Assembly (NCBI GenBank): GCA_020849895.1
Contig: JADZFN010000014.1
Location: 1-59,047 of the forward strand
DNA from: Verrucomicrobiia bacterium
Lineage (GTDB): Bacteria > Verrucomicrobiota > Verrucomicrobiia > JABWAM01
Length of the DNA stretch: 59,047 bases
Direction: 5' to 3'
Below the pieces are notes generated by a model that was not told the origin of the DNA, searched no databases, and saw only the letters and a list, made by a program, of their open reading frames with translations. Position 1 is the first letter of the stretch. Each line of letters starts with the position of its first letter. Both the position numbers and the translations under genes were made by a program. Below are positions 52,799-59,047 of this stretch, piece by piece.

Positions 52799-53338
52799 AT
52801 GACCGACGCACCGTTGCATGCCGACGCTCTCCGCGTCGTCCGCGTCGCGCGGAAGATCCCATTGCTTTCCATGATCTTCCGGCGCCTTCCTCCGCGCCAG
52901 CAGGAGATCGTCGCGCTCCTCAAGCGCACACCGCTTTTCGCCGATCTCAGCCTCCGAGAACTCATCGAACTGCTTCCCCTCATCCATGAGCGAAGCTACG
53001 GCGACGGAGAAACCGTCATGGCTCAGGGCGAACCCGGCCTCGGGCTTTACGTGCTGATGCGCGGCGAGGTCGAGGTCCGCCAGGAGGACGCTCGGCGGAA
53101 CGACGGGATCGCCCGCCTCGGCCCCGGCGAAGTCTTCGGCGATGTGAGCTTCGTGGACGGCAGCCCGCGCTCCGCCACGGTCGTCGCCTGCCGTCATGCG
53201 GAGTTGATCGGCCTCTATCGCACCGAGCTGCTGGACCTCATGGAACGCAAGCCTCATCTCGCGTCGAAAATTCTCTTTTCGCTCGCGCGACAGCTCGGCA
53301 TCCGTCTGCGCGCGATGCTTCAGGCCCGCACGCGATGA
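52799..53338 (+). CDS. Cyclic-nucleotide-binding domain protein without a DNA-binding domain
   Basis: This 179-residue protein has one CRP/FNR-type sensory barrel: LKRTPLFADLSLRELIELLPLI, then GETVMAQGEPGLGLYVLMRGEVEV, then the phosphate-cassette region GEVFGDVSFVDGSPRSATVVA. The cassette holds the Gly-Glu/Arg-Ser pattern compatible with cyclic-nucleotide binding. After the C helix the protein ends, so no helix-turn-helix follows. Starts at ATG 52727 or 52799 are both possible; 52799 is chosen for length. Its stop overlaps the permease start, so it may gate or regulate that protein. Confidence 0.75.
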   Translation: MTDAPLHADALRVVRVARKIPLLSMIFRRLPPRQQEIVALLKRTPLFADLSLRELIELLPLIHERSYGDGETVMAQGEPGLGLYVLMRGEVEVRQEDARRNDGIARLGPGEVFGDVSFVDGSPRSATVVACRHAELIGLYRTELLDLMERKPHLASKILFSLARQLGIRLRAMLQARTR

Positions 53339-54507
53339 GCGACGCGCCTCTTCATTCCCGGGCCGCGCCCCGCGCTCGCCCGTGGGTGCCGCTCCTCGCC
53401 GCGGCGGTCGGCCTGGGTTTTCTGTGGTTCCTCTACCGCAACACCACGCTCCTCTTCGTCTCGCTCGTTCTCTCGATCGCCCTTCATTACGCCCTCGGAC
53501 CGCTCGTGGACTGGTTGGAGAACCGCGCCATCAGCCGGACGGCCGGCGCCCTCCTGGTCCTCGGCATCCTGGTCCTCGCCCTTTGGATGGCCTGGGCGCG
53601 GCTGGTCCTCGTCGGCCACGACATCCAGAAAAAACTGGATGTGGAAATTTTTCAAAAAAATCTGGGGCGACAAGTCGAGAAGGCCACCGGCTGGATCGAG
53701 CGCGAAATGCCCTTCCTCAGGCGCTTCTACGAACCCAAAGAACGCGGGGCGGACCTTTCTCGTTCCGGCGCCTCTCCGGAGGCGGCGAAACGCGCGTCCG
53801 CCGCGCCCTTGGCCGAGCGGATCGCCGCTCTTCTCGAACGGGAGATCGTGAGCCTCATCCCCGACGCGATCCGTGCCGTAGCAACCGCCCTTCCGGCGTT
53901 GGTCCTCATCCCGTATATGACTTTCTTCCTGCTGCGCGACGCCAAACGCCTCCGCCACGCCGCAATCGGCTGGGTCCCCAACCGCCACTTCGAGGCCTCG
54001 CTGATGTTTCTCTACGAACTCGACCGACGGATGAGGACCTACCTCCAGGCGCTTTTTTTTGATTGTTTCCTCGTCGGTCTGCTCATCGGTTTCGGCAGCG
54101 CGCTCATCGACGCTCCTTACCCGATCGCCTTTGGTCTCATTGCATTCGTCCTCAACAGCATCCCTCTTCTCGGGCCGCTTCTTTACGGCGCGATCTGCCT
54201 CTTCCTCACTCTTGGCGCGGGCAAGCCGCCCGAGGTGGTCTTCTCCTTTCTCAGCCTCTTTATCCTCAGCCGCGTCTGCGACGACCTCATCATCATCCCG
54301 ACGATCTACGGCCGCAGCCATCACCTCCATCCGCTCGCGGTGGTCCTGGCGGTTCTCCTCGGAGAATCTCTCGCCGGCGCGTGGGGCATGTTTCTGGCCA
54401 TCCCCACCACTTCGATCCTCCTTCTCGGCGTGGACGTTTTCCGCGAACTCTCCTCCGGCGGCGCCGACACGGAGATCCCCTCGTGGGCTTTCAAACCCTT
54501 CGTGTAG
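53335..54507 (+). CDS. AI-2E/PerM-family membrane transporter
   Basis: This 390-residue inner-membrane protein has the family layout: helices near residues 18-35, 38-58 and 64-90, a hydrophilic region at about 100-180, then five helices to the end. The conserved segment PLLGPLLYGAICLFL and the final FLAIPTTSILLLGVDVFRE are typical. Members include TqsA (autoinducer-2 export) and Na+/H+ antiporters, so the substrate is open. It is translationally coupled to the cyclic-nucleotide-binding protein upstream. Confidence 0.85.
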   Translation: MSDAPLHSRAAPRARPWVPLLAAAVGLGFLWFLYRNTTLLFVSLVLSIALHYALGPLVDWLENRAISRTAGALLVLGILVLALWMAWARLVLVGHDIQKKLDVEIFQKNLGRQVEKATGWIEREMPFLRRFYEPKERGADLSRSGASPEAAKRASAAPLAERIAALLEREIVSLIPDAIRAVATALPALVLIPYMTFFLLRDAKRLRHAAIGWVPNRHFEASLMFLYELDRRMRTYLQALFFDCFLVGLLIGFGSALIDAPYPIAFGLIAFVLNSIPLLGPLLYGAICLFLTLGAGKPPEVVFSFLSLFILSRVCDDLIIIPTIYGRSHHLHPLAVVLAVLLGESLAGAWGMFLAIPTTSILLLGVDVFRELSSGGADTEIPSWAFKPFV

Positions 54508-54579
54508 CCGGCCAACCGGGGAACGGACGCGCGGCAGTTCGGCGGGAGAGGCTCGGAACGGAGGCGTTCGTGCCGCACC

Positions 54580-55200
54580 TTAGCTCAGCCCTTCGCCGAA
54601 CTCGACCTCCCAGAGCGACGGGTCGAGGAACTGCCGCCATGTTTCGTCGCGGTGGCGGGTGCGCGTGATCGTGACGAATGGCCGCCACTTCGGCCGTTTC
54701 GGAAGACGAAGGAGTTTCATCCCCGCCTCGCGAGGGGTGCGGTTGCCCTTGCGCGCGTTGCAGCGGATGCAGGAGCAAACGAGGTTGTCCCAATTCGTCA
54801 GCCCGCCGCGGTCGCGAGGGGTCACATGGTCGAGGTTCAGCTCGCGGCGGTCCAGCGTCTCGCCGCAGTATTGGCAACGGTGGCCGTCGCGCTCGAAGAT
54901 GTTCTGCCGGGTCAGTTTGATCTCCTTGCGCGGCATGCGGTCGAAAAAGGCGAGCAGGATCACCTTCGGCACGCGAACGCGAAACGAGATGGTCTGCACC
55001 CAGGCGTCGCCGTTCACGAAGCGACGGGAGTGTTCACGCCAACCGTGAAAATCGAACGTGTTGAAAGCTCCGCCCTCGGAATGGACCACCTGGGCGTGCC
55101 CCTGAAAAAGCAGACAGAGAGCGCGCCGGGCGCTGCAGACGTTCACCGCCTGCCACAGCCGGTTCAGGACCAGCACGCGATCATTCAAAGAGACGCTCAT
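54580..55200 (-). CDS. HNH endonuclease
   Basis: This 206-residue protein has an N-terminal domain starting MSVSLNDRVLVLNRLWQAVNVCSARRAL, common to a conserved bacterial HNH group. The C-terminal HNH nuclease has FERDGHRCQYCG, NLDHVTPRDRGG, and the second zinc pair in NLVCSCIRCNARKG. It probably nicks DNA or acts in a repair or defence setting. Such orphan HNH genes are widespread in Bacteroidetes and the PVC group. The frame is open to 55287, but ATG 55200 matches this family and lies 27 bases below a strong promoter. Confidence 0.88.
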   Translation of the reverse strand: MSVSLNDRVLVLNRLWQAVNVCSARRALCLLFQGHAQVVHSEGGAFNTFDFHGWREHSRRFVNGDAWVQTISFRVRVPKVILLAFFDRMPRKEIKLTRQNIFERDGHRCQYCGETLDRRELNLDHVTPRDRGGLTNWDNLVCSCIRCNARKGNRTPREAGMKLLRLPKRPKWRPFVTITRTRHRDETWRQFLDPSLWEVEFGEGLS

Positions 55201-55227
55201 GGAAGTCTCCGTTTGCGGAATTGGCGT

Positions 55228-55256
55228 GAAATACGCCTCCTTTTCTTCGCTGTCAA
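55228..55256 (-). promoter_or_regulatory. Promoter of the HNH endonuclease gene
   Basis: On the minus strand a perfect TTGACA (55251-55256), a 17-base spacer and TATTTC (55228-55233). The leader would be about 20-22 bases. Confidence 0.6.
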
Positions 55257-55571
55257 TCGTGTGATTCGGGATCAGCGTCACCGGCACGGGACGGGAAAGC
55301 AGAAGGAGATGAGGCTCGCCGCCTTCGGCGGAAATGGATCCGAGGTCGAAGGAGACGGCAGCCTTCCTCCTCGGAGAAGCAAGAAGCTGGTGGCAGGAGG
55401 GAGGAAGTCCTTTCCGGGACCCCTCCCAAACGCCTCGCGAAACCTTCGAAGCAGCCCCAAGATCCGGAATAGGAGGGTCCGGGGGCTATCCGTCCTCTCA
55501 TTTTTCGCCGTTCCCGAGAGGCGACCGCCCCTCCTCTCGCGCACCTCCGTTGAGCCGCCCGTTTTCCCGGC
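55257..55571. other. Structured intergenic region, possible small RNA
   Basis: This spacer has no supported coding frame. GGACCC(C)TCC at 55417-55426 pairs with GGAGGGTCC at 55472-55480 with one bulge. It encloses a 45-base apical part containing GAAGCAGCC (55448-55456), and a T5 run follows at 55501-55505. It looks like a folded transcript but matches no RNA family well; see the rejected SRP RNA entry. Confidence 0.3.
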
Positions 55572-55600
55572 TTGCCGGAGCGGACGCCGCGCCGTAGTCT
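55572..55600 (+). promoter_or_regulatory. Promoter of the small basic protein gene
   Basis: TTGCCG (55572-55577), 17 bases, TAGTCT (55595-55600). The leader to the ATG at 55644 would be about 37 bases. Confidence 0.5.
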
Positions 55601-55643
55601 GCGTCGTTCCGATTCCACCTTTCGCTCTGACCTCTTTCCTGCC

Positions 55644-55799
55644 ATGTCCAAACATCGTTCCCTCCACATCGGCGGCGCGCTCGCTGCCAAGCGAAACGTC
55701 CTCAAGCGTCGCGAGCGGATAGACCTGCTCAAAAAACGCAGCCAGTGGAAGGAGGGCGATCGCGCCCTCGGTCTCCGCAAGACGAAGCCCGAAGCCTGA
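55644..55799 (+). CDS. Chlamydiae/Verrucomicrobia-type small basic protein
   Basis: This 51-residue protein reads as a chain of short basic helices: MSKHRSLHIGG, RNVLKRRERIDLLKKRSQW and GDRALGLRKTKPEA. The pattern of a hydrophilic start, VLKRxERxxLLKxxxxWKEG and GLxKTK matches the small basic protein family found across Chlamydiae, Verrucomicrobia, Lentisphaerae and Planctomycetes. Function is not established; association with ribosomes or RNA is suspected because of size and charge. Its own promoter lies upstream. It is the best lineage marker in the window. Confidence 0.85.
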   Translation: MSKHRSLHIGGALAAKRNVLKRRERIDLLKKRSQWKEGDRALGLRKTKPEA

Positions 55800-55984
55800 T
55801 TACGGCATGGTCCCGCGCCCTGCGCCAACCCGGCGATTTTCACGCGGGACCTTCCGCTCGGCCTGAAGGAGGGGCGGGTGTCCGGGGGATGTCTGCAAGC
55901 GCCGCCTGTCGTCGTCTCGACCGCCGTGAAGGCCCCTGATCGCATCCGGGATTCCGGCGCGGCCTCGGGTGATGGCGCGCATCC

Positions 55985-56012
55985 TTGACCTTTTGCCCGC
56001 TCCCGGTATCTT
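55985..56012 (+). promoter_or_regulatory. Promoter of mdh
   Basis: TTGACC (55985-55990), 16 bases, TATCTT (56007-56012). The leader to the ATG at 56035 would be about 16 bases. Confidence 0.6.
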
Positions 56013-56034
56013 CATCCGTTCGAGATTTCTTTCC

Positions 56035-56964
56035 ATGAAAAAAGCGAAAATCACTGTCGTCGGCGCCGGCTTCGTGGGCGCCACCACCGCCCAACGCCTC
56101 TCCGAAAAGAGCCTCGGCGACGTCGTCCTCCACGACATCGTCCCGGAGATGCCCAAAGGCAAGGCGCTCGATATGATGGAGTCGGCCTGCCTCGAAGGCT
56201 TCGACTCCTCTATCGTCGGAACCAACGACCCGGCCGATTACCAGGATTCCGATCTCGTCGTGATCACGAGCGGCATCGCCCGAAAGCCCGGGATGAGCCG
56301 CGACGATCTCCTGAAAACCAACGCGCAGATCGTCGGCGGCGTCGCCGAGAACGTGAAGAAATACGCGCCAAACGCCATCGTCCTCGTGGTCTCGAACCCG
56401 CTCGACGTGATGACTTGCCTCGTTGGCGCAAAGACCGGCTTCCCCGCCCATCGCGTGATGGGCATGGCGGGCGTGCTCGATAGCGCGCGCTTCCGCTGCT
56501 TCCTCGCGATGGAGCTCGGCGTCTCCCACCAGGACGTGCAGGCGATGGTGCTCGGCGGCCACGGCGACGACATGGTTCCCCTCACTCGCTACTCGACCGT
56601 TTCCGGCATCTGTGTCGAGGACCTCATCTCGAAGGCACGCCTCGAGGAGATCGTAAAGCGCACCCGAAACGGCGGCGCCGAGATCGTGGCCCTCCTCAAG
56701 ACCGGCTCTGCGTATTACGCGCCCTCCGCGTCTATCGTCCAGATGGTGCAGAGCATCGTTCGCGATGAGAAACGCGTGCTCCCCTGCGCCGCGTGGTGCA
56801 CGGGGCAGTACGGCATCAAGGACATGTTTGTCGGCGTTCCGTGCAAGTTGGGCCGCTCAGGCGTGGAACAGATCCTCGAGCTCAAGCTTTCCGACGCGGA
56901 GCTCGCCCTGCTCCGGTCGAGCGCCGAGCACGTCCGCGCGAGCATGAAAATTCTCGGCCTCTGA
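56035..56964 (+). CDS. mdh: Malate dehydrogenase (LDH-like type)
   Basis: This 309-residue enzyme interconverts malate and oxaloacetate in the TCA cycle. It belongs to the tetrameric LDH-like group: KITVVGAGFVGATTAQRL, LVVITSGIARKPGMSRDDLL (Arg at the substrate-discriminating position, which marks malate over lactate), VVSNPLDVMTCL, and the catalytic His in VLGGHGDDMVPL. The frame extends upstream to 55969; ATG 56035 gives the normal N terminus. prmA follows after 17 bases. Confidence 0.95.
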   Translation: MKKAKITVVGAGFVGATTAQRLSEKSLGDVVLHDIVPEMPKGKALDMMESACLEGFDSSIVGTNDPADYQDSDLVVITSGIARKPGMSRDDLLKTNAQIVGGVAENVKKYAPNAIVLVVSNPLDVMTCLVGAKTGFPAHRVMGMAGVLDSARFRCFLAMELGVSHQDVQAMVLGGHGDDMVPLTRYSTVSGICVEDLISKARLEEIVKRTRNGGAEIVALLKTGSAYYAPSASIVQMVQSIVRDEKRVLPCAAWCTGQYGIKDMFVGVPCKLGRSGVEQILELKLSDAELALLRSSAEHVRASMKILGL

Positions 56965-56981
56965 TCCGGCCGAGGGGTTCC

Positions 56982-57815
56982 ATGGGAAAAAAACGGCGCG
57001 GCGGCAGGAAGGGAGCATGGGCGCTGACGCGCCGCCTGAACCCGACGGCCGCCGCCGCCCTGCTCGAGGTCCTCCGCCGCGTCACGCCTGGAGGAAAGGA
57101 CGCCTCCGAGATCCCTTCCTCCAGCGGAGTCCGCGTCTCCGTGGTCACGAAGACGCCGCCGCCGGCGCGCGGAGGCTGGACGCGCCGTCCGCTTCCCGCA
57201 TCCGCGGTGAAATCGAAACCCGTTGCGAAACCCGCCACGGTCGGAAGGCGCTGGCTGCTCGTCCCCACCTCGCTCCGCACCCTCCCGCGCACCGACCGCC
57301 TGATCCTACGCATCGAACCCGGCGCGGCCTTCGGTTCCGGCGAACACGAAACCACGCGTCTCTGCCTCCGCCTGATCGAAGCGACGGCGCCCGGCCGTTC
57401 CTTTCTCGACGTCGGCACCGGCTCCGGCATCCTGGCCATCGCCGCACTCCTGCGCGGCTTTCGCTGGGCGATAGGCATGGATCCGGATGCCGCCGCGCTC
57501 CGCGCTGCACGAATCAACGCCCGGTTCAACGGATGTTCGGAACGCCTCCGCCTCCGCCGGGCGTCTCTCGAATCCTGGACGCCTCCCGGACGCTTCGATG
57601 CGATCGCGGCGAACCTCCTCGCGGGCCTTCTCTCCGCGCAGGCAGGCCGCTTGGCTTCGTGGCTCGCACCGGGCGGCGCGCTCGTGGTTTCGGGCGTCCT
57701 CCGCTCCCAGGAAAAGGAGGTCGCGGACTCGATGCACGGCGCAAAACTCATTCCTACCGCGCGCCTTACCGAGGGCAAATGGCTCGCCCTCGCCTTCGCC
57801 GCGCGCGTCCGATGA
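56982..57815 (+). CDS. prmA: Ribosomal protein L11 methyltransferase-like (PrmA)
   Basis: This 277-residue SAM-dependent methyltransferase has the PrmA hallmark block IEPGAAFGSGEHETTRLCLRLIE, the SAM loop FLDVGTGSGILAIAA, and the NL(L)AG segment in IAANLLAGLLSAQAG (NPPY-like loop replaced as in PrmA). The N-terminal substrate-recognition domain is shorter and more basic than in E. coli. L11 specificity is inferred. It shares the mdh transcript by spacing. Confidence 0.82.
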   Translation: MGKKRRGGRKGAWALTRRLNPTAAAALLEVLRRVTPGGKDASEIPSSSGVRVSVVTKTPPPARGGWTRRPLPASAVKSKPVAKPATVGRRWLLVPTSLRTLPRTDRLILRIEPGAAFGSGEHETTRLCLRLIEATAPGRSFLDVGTGSGILAIAALLRGFRWAIGMDPDAAALRAARINARFNGCSERLRLRRASLESWTPPGRFDAIAANLLAGLLSAQAGRLASWLAPGGALVVSGVLRSQEKEVADSMHGAKLIPTARLTEGKWLALAFAARVR

Positions 57816-57836
57816 TTCCGGTGCCGTCGCGGCGAG

Positions 57837-57870
57837 GCGCCCGGTTGCGGAGGAGCGGGAAGCCGGGCGC
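57837..57870. terminator. Inverted repeat after prmA
   Basis: GCGCCCGG (57837-57844) and CCGGGCGC (57863-57870) form an 8 bp perfect stem, 22 bases after the prmA stop, with an 18-base loop. No T run follows, so termination is uncertain. Confidence 0.3.
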
Positions 57871-57977
57871 GGCTTGAAGCGGAAAGGGAGGGTGCGGCCT
57901 TTTCCGAGAAAACCACGATTCTCCGGACGCCCCCCGGGGAATCCCAATTTGCCTCGACGAGTTTGGCCGCCGCAGCG

Positions 57978-58006
57978 TTTACTCCCTGCACGATCCGCGT
58001 TCGATT
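57978..58006 (+). promoter_or_regulatory. Putative leaderless promoter of livH
   Basis: TTTACT (57978-57983), 17 bases, TCGATT (58001-58006), then six bases to the ATG at 58013. Confidence 0.45.
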
Positions 58007-58012
58007 CTCTCC

Positions 58013-58921
58013 ATGGAACTTTTCCTCCAGCAACTCCTCCAAGGGTTCAAGTTCGGGAGCATCTACGCCTTGATCGCGCTGGGCTACACGATGGTCTACG
58101 GCGTGTTGCGGTTGATCAATTTCGCCCATGGCGACGTCTTCATGCTCGGGGCGATGCTGAGCATCTTCTTCGCCCGTTGGACCGGATGGGGAACACGCCC
58201 CTCGTGGCTCGCGCTGGCGGGGATTCTCGCGCTCGCGATGGCCGCCTGCGCCCTGATCGGCGCCCTCATCGAGCGACTCGCCTACCGTCCGCTTCGGAAC
58301 GCCTCGCGCCTCTCGCTGCTGATTACCGCCATCGGGGTTTCGCTCTTCATCGAGAACGCGGGCCAACTTCCCGGAGTGTTCGGGGCGACCCCCCGGGCGT
58401 TTCCCTCGCTCGTGGAAACACGTCCGTGGATCACGTGGGGCACGCTCACGATCTCCAACGTCGAGGCGCTGGTCATCGGGGTGTCGTTGGCGTTGACGGG
58501 CGCGCTGCACTTTTTCGTCCAGCGCACACGCATCGGCCTGGCGATGCGCGCGGTCGCCTTCGATTTCCGCACGGCGAGCTTGATGGGCATCCATGTCAAT
58601 CGGGTGATCGGCTGGACGTTCATGCTCGGCTCCGCACTCGCGGGCGCCGCAGGGGTGCTCTACGGGCTGAGCTACCCGGCGATTGATCCGCTTTCGGGTT
58701 TCCTACCCGGTATTAAGGCGTTTGTCGCTGCGGTGCTCGGTGGAATCGGAAGCATTCCGGGCGCCTTCGTGGGCGGGATCATCATCGGTGAGGCGGAAAC
58801 CCTTACCGCCGGATACCTGAGTTCGACCTACAAGGACGCCATCGCCTTCCTCATCCTGATTGTCGTGCTCCTCGTGAAGCCATCCGGCCTGCTGGGACGG
58901 AAGGTGGTCGAAAAGGTGTGA
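58013..58921 (+). CDS. livH: Branched-chain amino acid ABC transporter permease LivH
   Basis: This 302-residue integral membrane protein is one of the two permeases of the high-affinity Leu/Ile/Val (or urea/amide) importer. It has the family opening FKFGSIYALIALGYTMVYGVLRLINFAHGDVFMLGA and the cytoplasmic loop ALSGAAGVLYG-like SALAGAAGVLYG. It also has GIKAFVAAVLGGIGSIPGAFVGG, which couples to the ATPase, and about eight helices. The stop codon shares its last base with the first base of the terminal repeat element. LivM, LivG, LivF and the binding protein would be expected next, beyond the window. Confidence 0.93.
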   Translation: MELFLQQLLQGFKFGSIYALIALGYTMVYGVLRLINFAHGDVFMLGAMLSIFFARWTGWGTRPSWLALAGILALAMAACALIGALIERLAYRPLRNASRLSLLITAIGVSLFIENAGQLPGVFGATPRAFPSLVETRPWITWGTLTISNVEALVIGVSLALTGALHFFVQRTRIGLAMRAVAFDFRTASLMGIHVNRVIGWTFMLGSALAGAAGVLYGLSYPAIDPLSGFLPGIKAFVAAVLGGIGSIPGAFVGGIIIGEAETLTAGYLSSTYKDAIAFLILIVVLLVKPSGLLGRKVVEKV

Positions 58922-59047
58922 GAGGGTGTTTGAAAATTGGCCTGCCCTCTGTTGCTGGCGGGGCGGGCTTGTGGGCAAGGCGTGGAGGCTGGCCAATCCC
59001 CGCAGTGGGCTTGGCCAGCCGACACAACGCCGCCCAAAGCCCGTTCC
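58921..59047. mobile_element. Left arm and part of the centre of the TIR-bearing repeat element
   Basis: It begins with AGAGGGTGTTTGAAAATT (58921-58938), the exact inverse of 178-195. CTGCCCTCTG (58942-58951) and AATCCCCGCAGTGGGCTT (58995-59012) are the exact inverses of 165-174 and 105-122. Its first base is the last base of the livH stop codon, so insertion or retention here left livH intact. Confidence 0.7.
59004..59047. repeat. Terminal direct repeat, right copy
   Basis: Identical in sequence and orientation to 1-44. It overlaps the inner block of the inverted-repeat element by nine bases (59004-59012). Confidence 0.9.

Noticed and set aside
55381..55420. RNase P-like GAGGAAGTCC stretch
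   Set aside because: The distant ACAGAA-type partner and the required length are missing.
55411..55485. Candidate 4.5S/SRP RNA
   Set aside because: GAAGCAGCC and a long helix recall the SRP RNA apex, but the GGAA-type tetraloop and its closing pairs, which sit just before AGCAGC in true SRP RNA, are absent.
1..59047. Circular 59 kb replicon suggested by identical ends
   Set aside because: The identical ends lie inside an inverted-repeat element, there is no replication or partition gene, and the content is core chromosomal.
1..59047. tRNA, rRNA or CRISPR arrays
   Set aside because: No T-loop-like GGTTCGAATCC in a cloverleaf context, no rRNA motifs and no regularly spaced direct repeats were seen by eye.

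Overview
The window is a GC-rich stretch of bacterial chromosome from the PVC superphylum, most likely Verrucomicrobiota. The best marker is a 51-residue gene at 55644-55799 that looks like the small basic protein family known from Chlamydiae, Verrucomicrobia and relatives. Supporting signs are a DapL-type diaminopimelate aminotransferase, a futalosine-pathway MqnA, a PEP-CTERM protein, a homospermidine synthase, a single-chain glycyl-tRNA synthetase and a filamentous-haemagglutinin/FecR gene pair. These lineage links are family knowledge; no search was run. I saw no rRNA, tRNA or CRISPR array.

Layout. 1-195 and 58921-59047 are the two halves of an inverted-repeat element, and the outermost 44 bases of the window are identical at both ends. 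A broken four-helix-bundle gene abuts the left half. 391-7634 (minus) is a six-gene metabolic cluster: M20 peptidase, class III aminotransferase, D-2-hydroxyacid dehydrogenase, two Gfo/Idh oxidoreductases and an atypical epimerase. 7999-11302 (plus) holds a PEP-CTERM protein, mqnA and xseA. An RluA-type pseudouridine synthase diverges from a tightly overlapped run: a ribB gene with a decayed RibA domain, ribH, nusB, a PHP phosphoesterase and ftsY. fabI and a D-threonine-aldolase-like gene follow on the minus strand, then a small coiled-coil protein, UDP-glucose dehydrogenase, galactokinase, a UvrD/Rep helicase, glycerate kinase and homospermidine synthase on the plus strand.

26777-31500 is a partial polysaccharide-export module: a secreted protein, an outer-membrane beta-barrel, and a Wzc-type chain-length regulator/tyrosine kinase with a tyrosine-rich tail. 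31524-35055 (minus) is a sulfate-assimilation operon, cysH-cysD-cysNC. Its leader carries a SAM-I-clan riboswitch directly behind a good promoter. 35550-42094 (plus) holds murJ, uvrC, hisD, a secreted protein and mnmA. 42137-49836 (minus) is a 2345-residue adhesin-like exoprotein in which about 14 FG-GAP repeats interrupt a haemagglutinin beta-helix, followed by a FecR-domain protein. 50006-58921 holds glycyl-tRNA synthetase, dapL, a cyclic-nucleotide-binding protein, an AI-2E permease, an HNH endonuclease, the small basic protein, malate dehydrogenase, a PrmA-like methyltransferase and a LivH permease.

The regulatory pattern is striking. At least eight genes have a -10-like hexamer ending exactly six bases before the start codon, often with a -35 element 16-17 bases upstream or an extended -10 TG. 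This suggests widespread leaderless transcription. The most unusual items are the SAM-switch-controlled cys operon, the propeller-in-helix exoprotein, the terminal inverted-repeat element with the four-helix-bundle remnant, and the leaderless promoter pattern.
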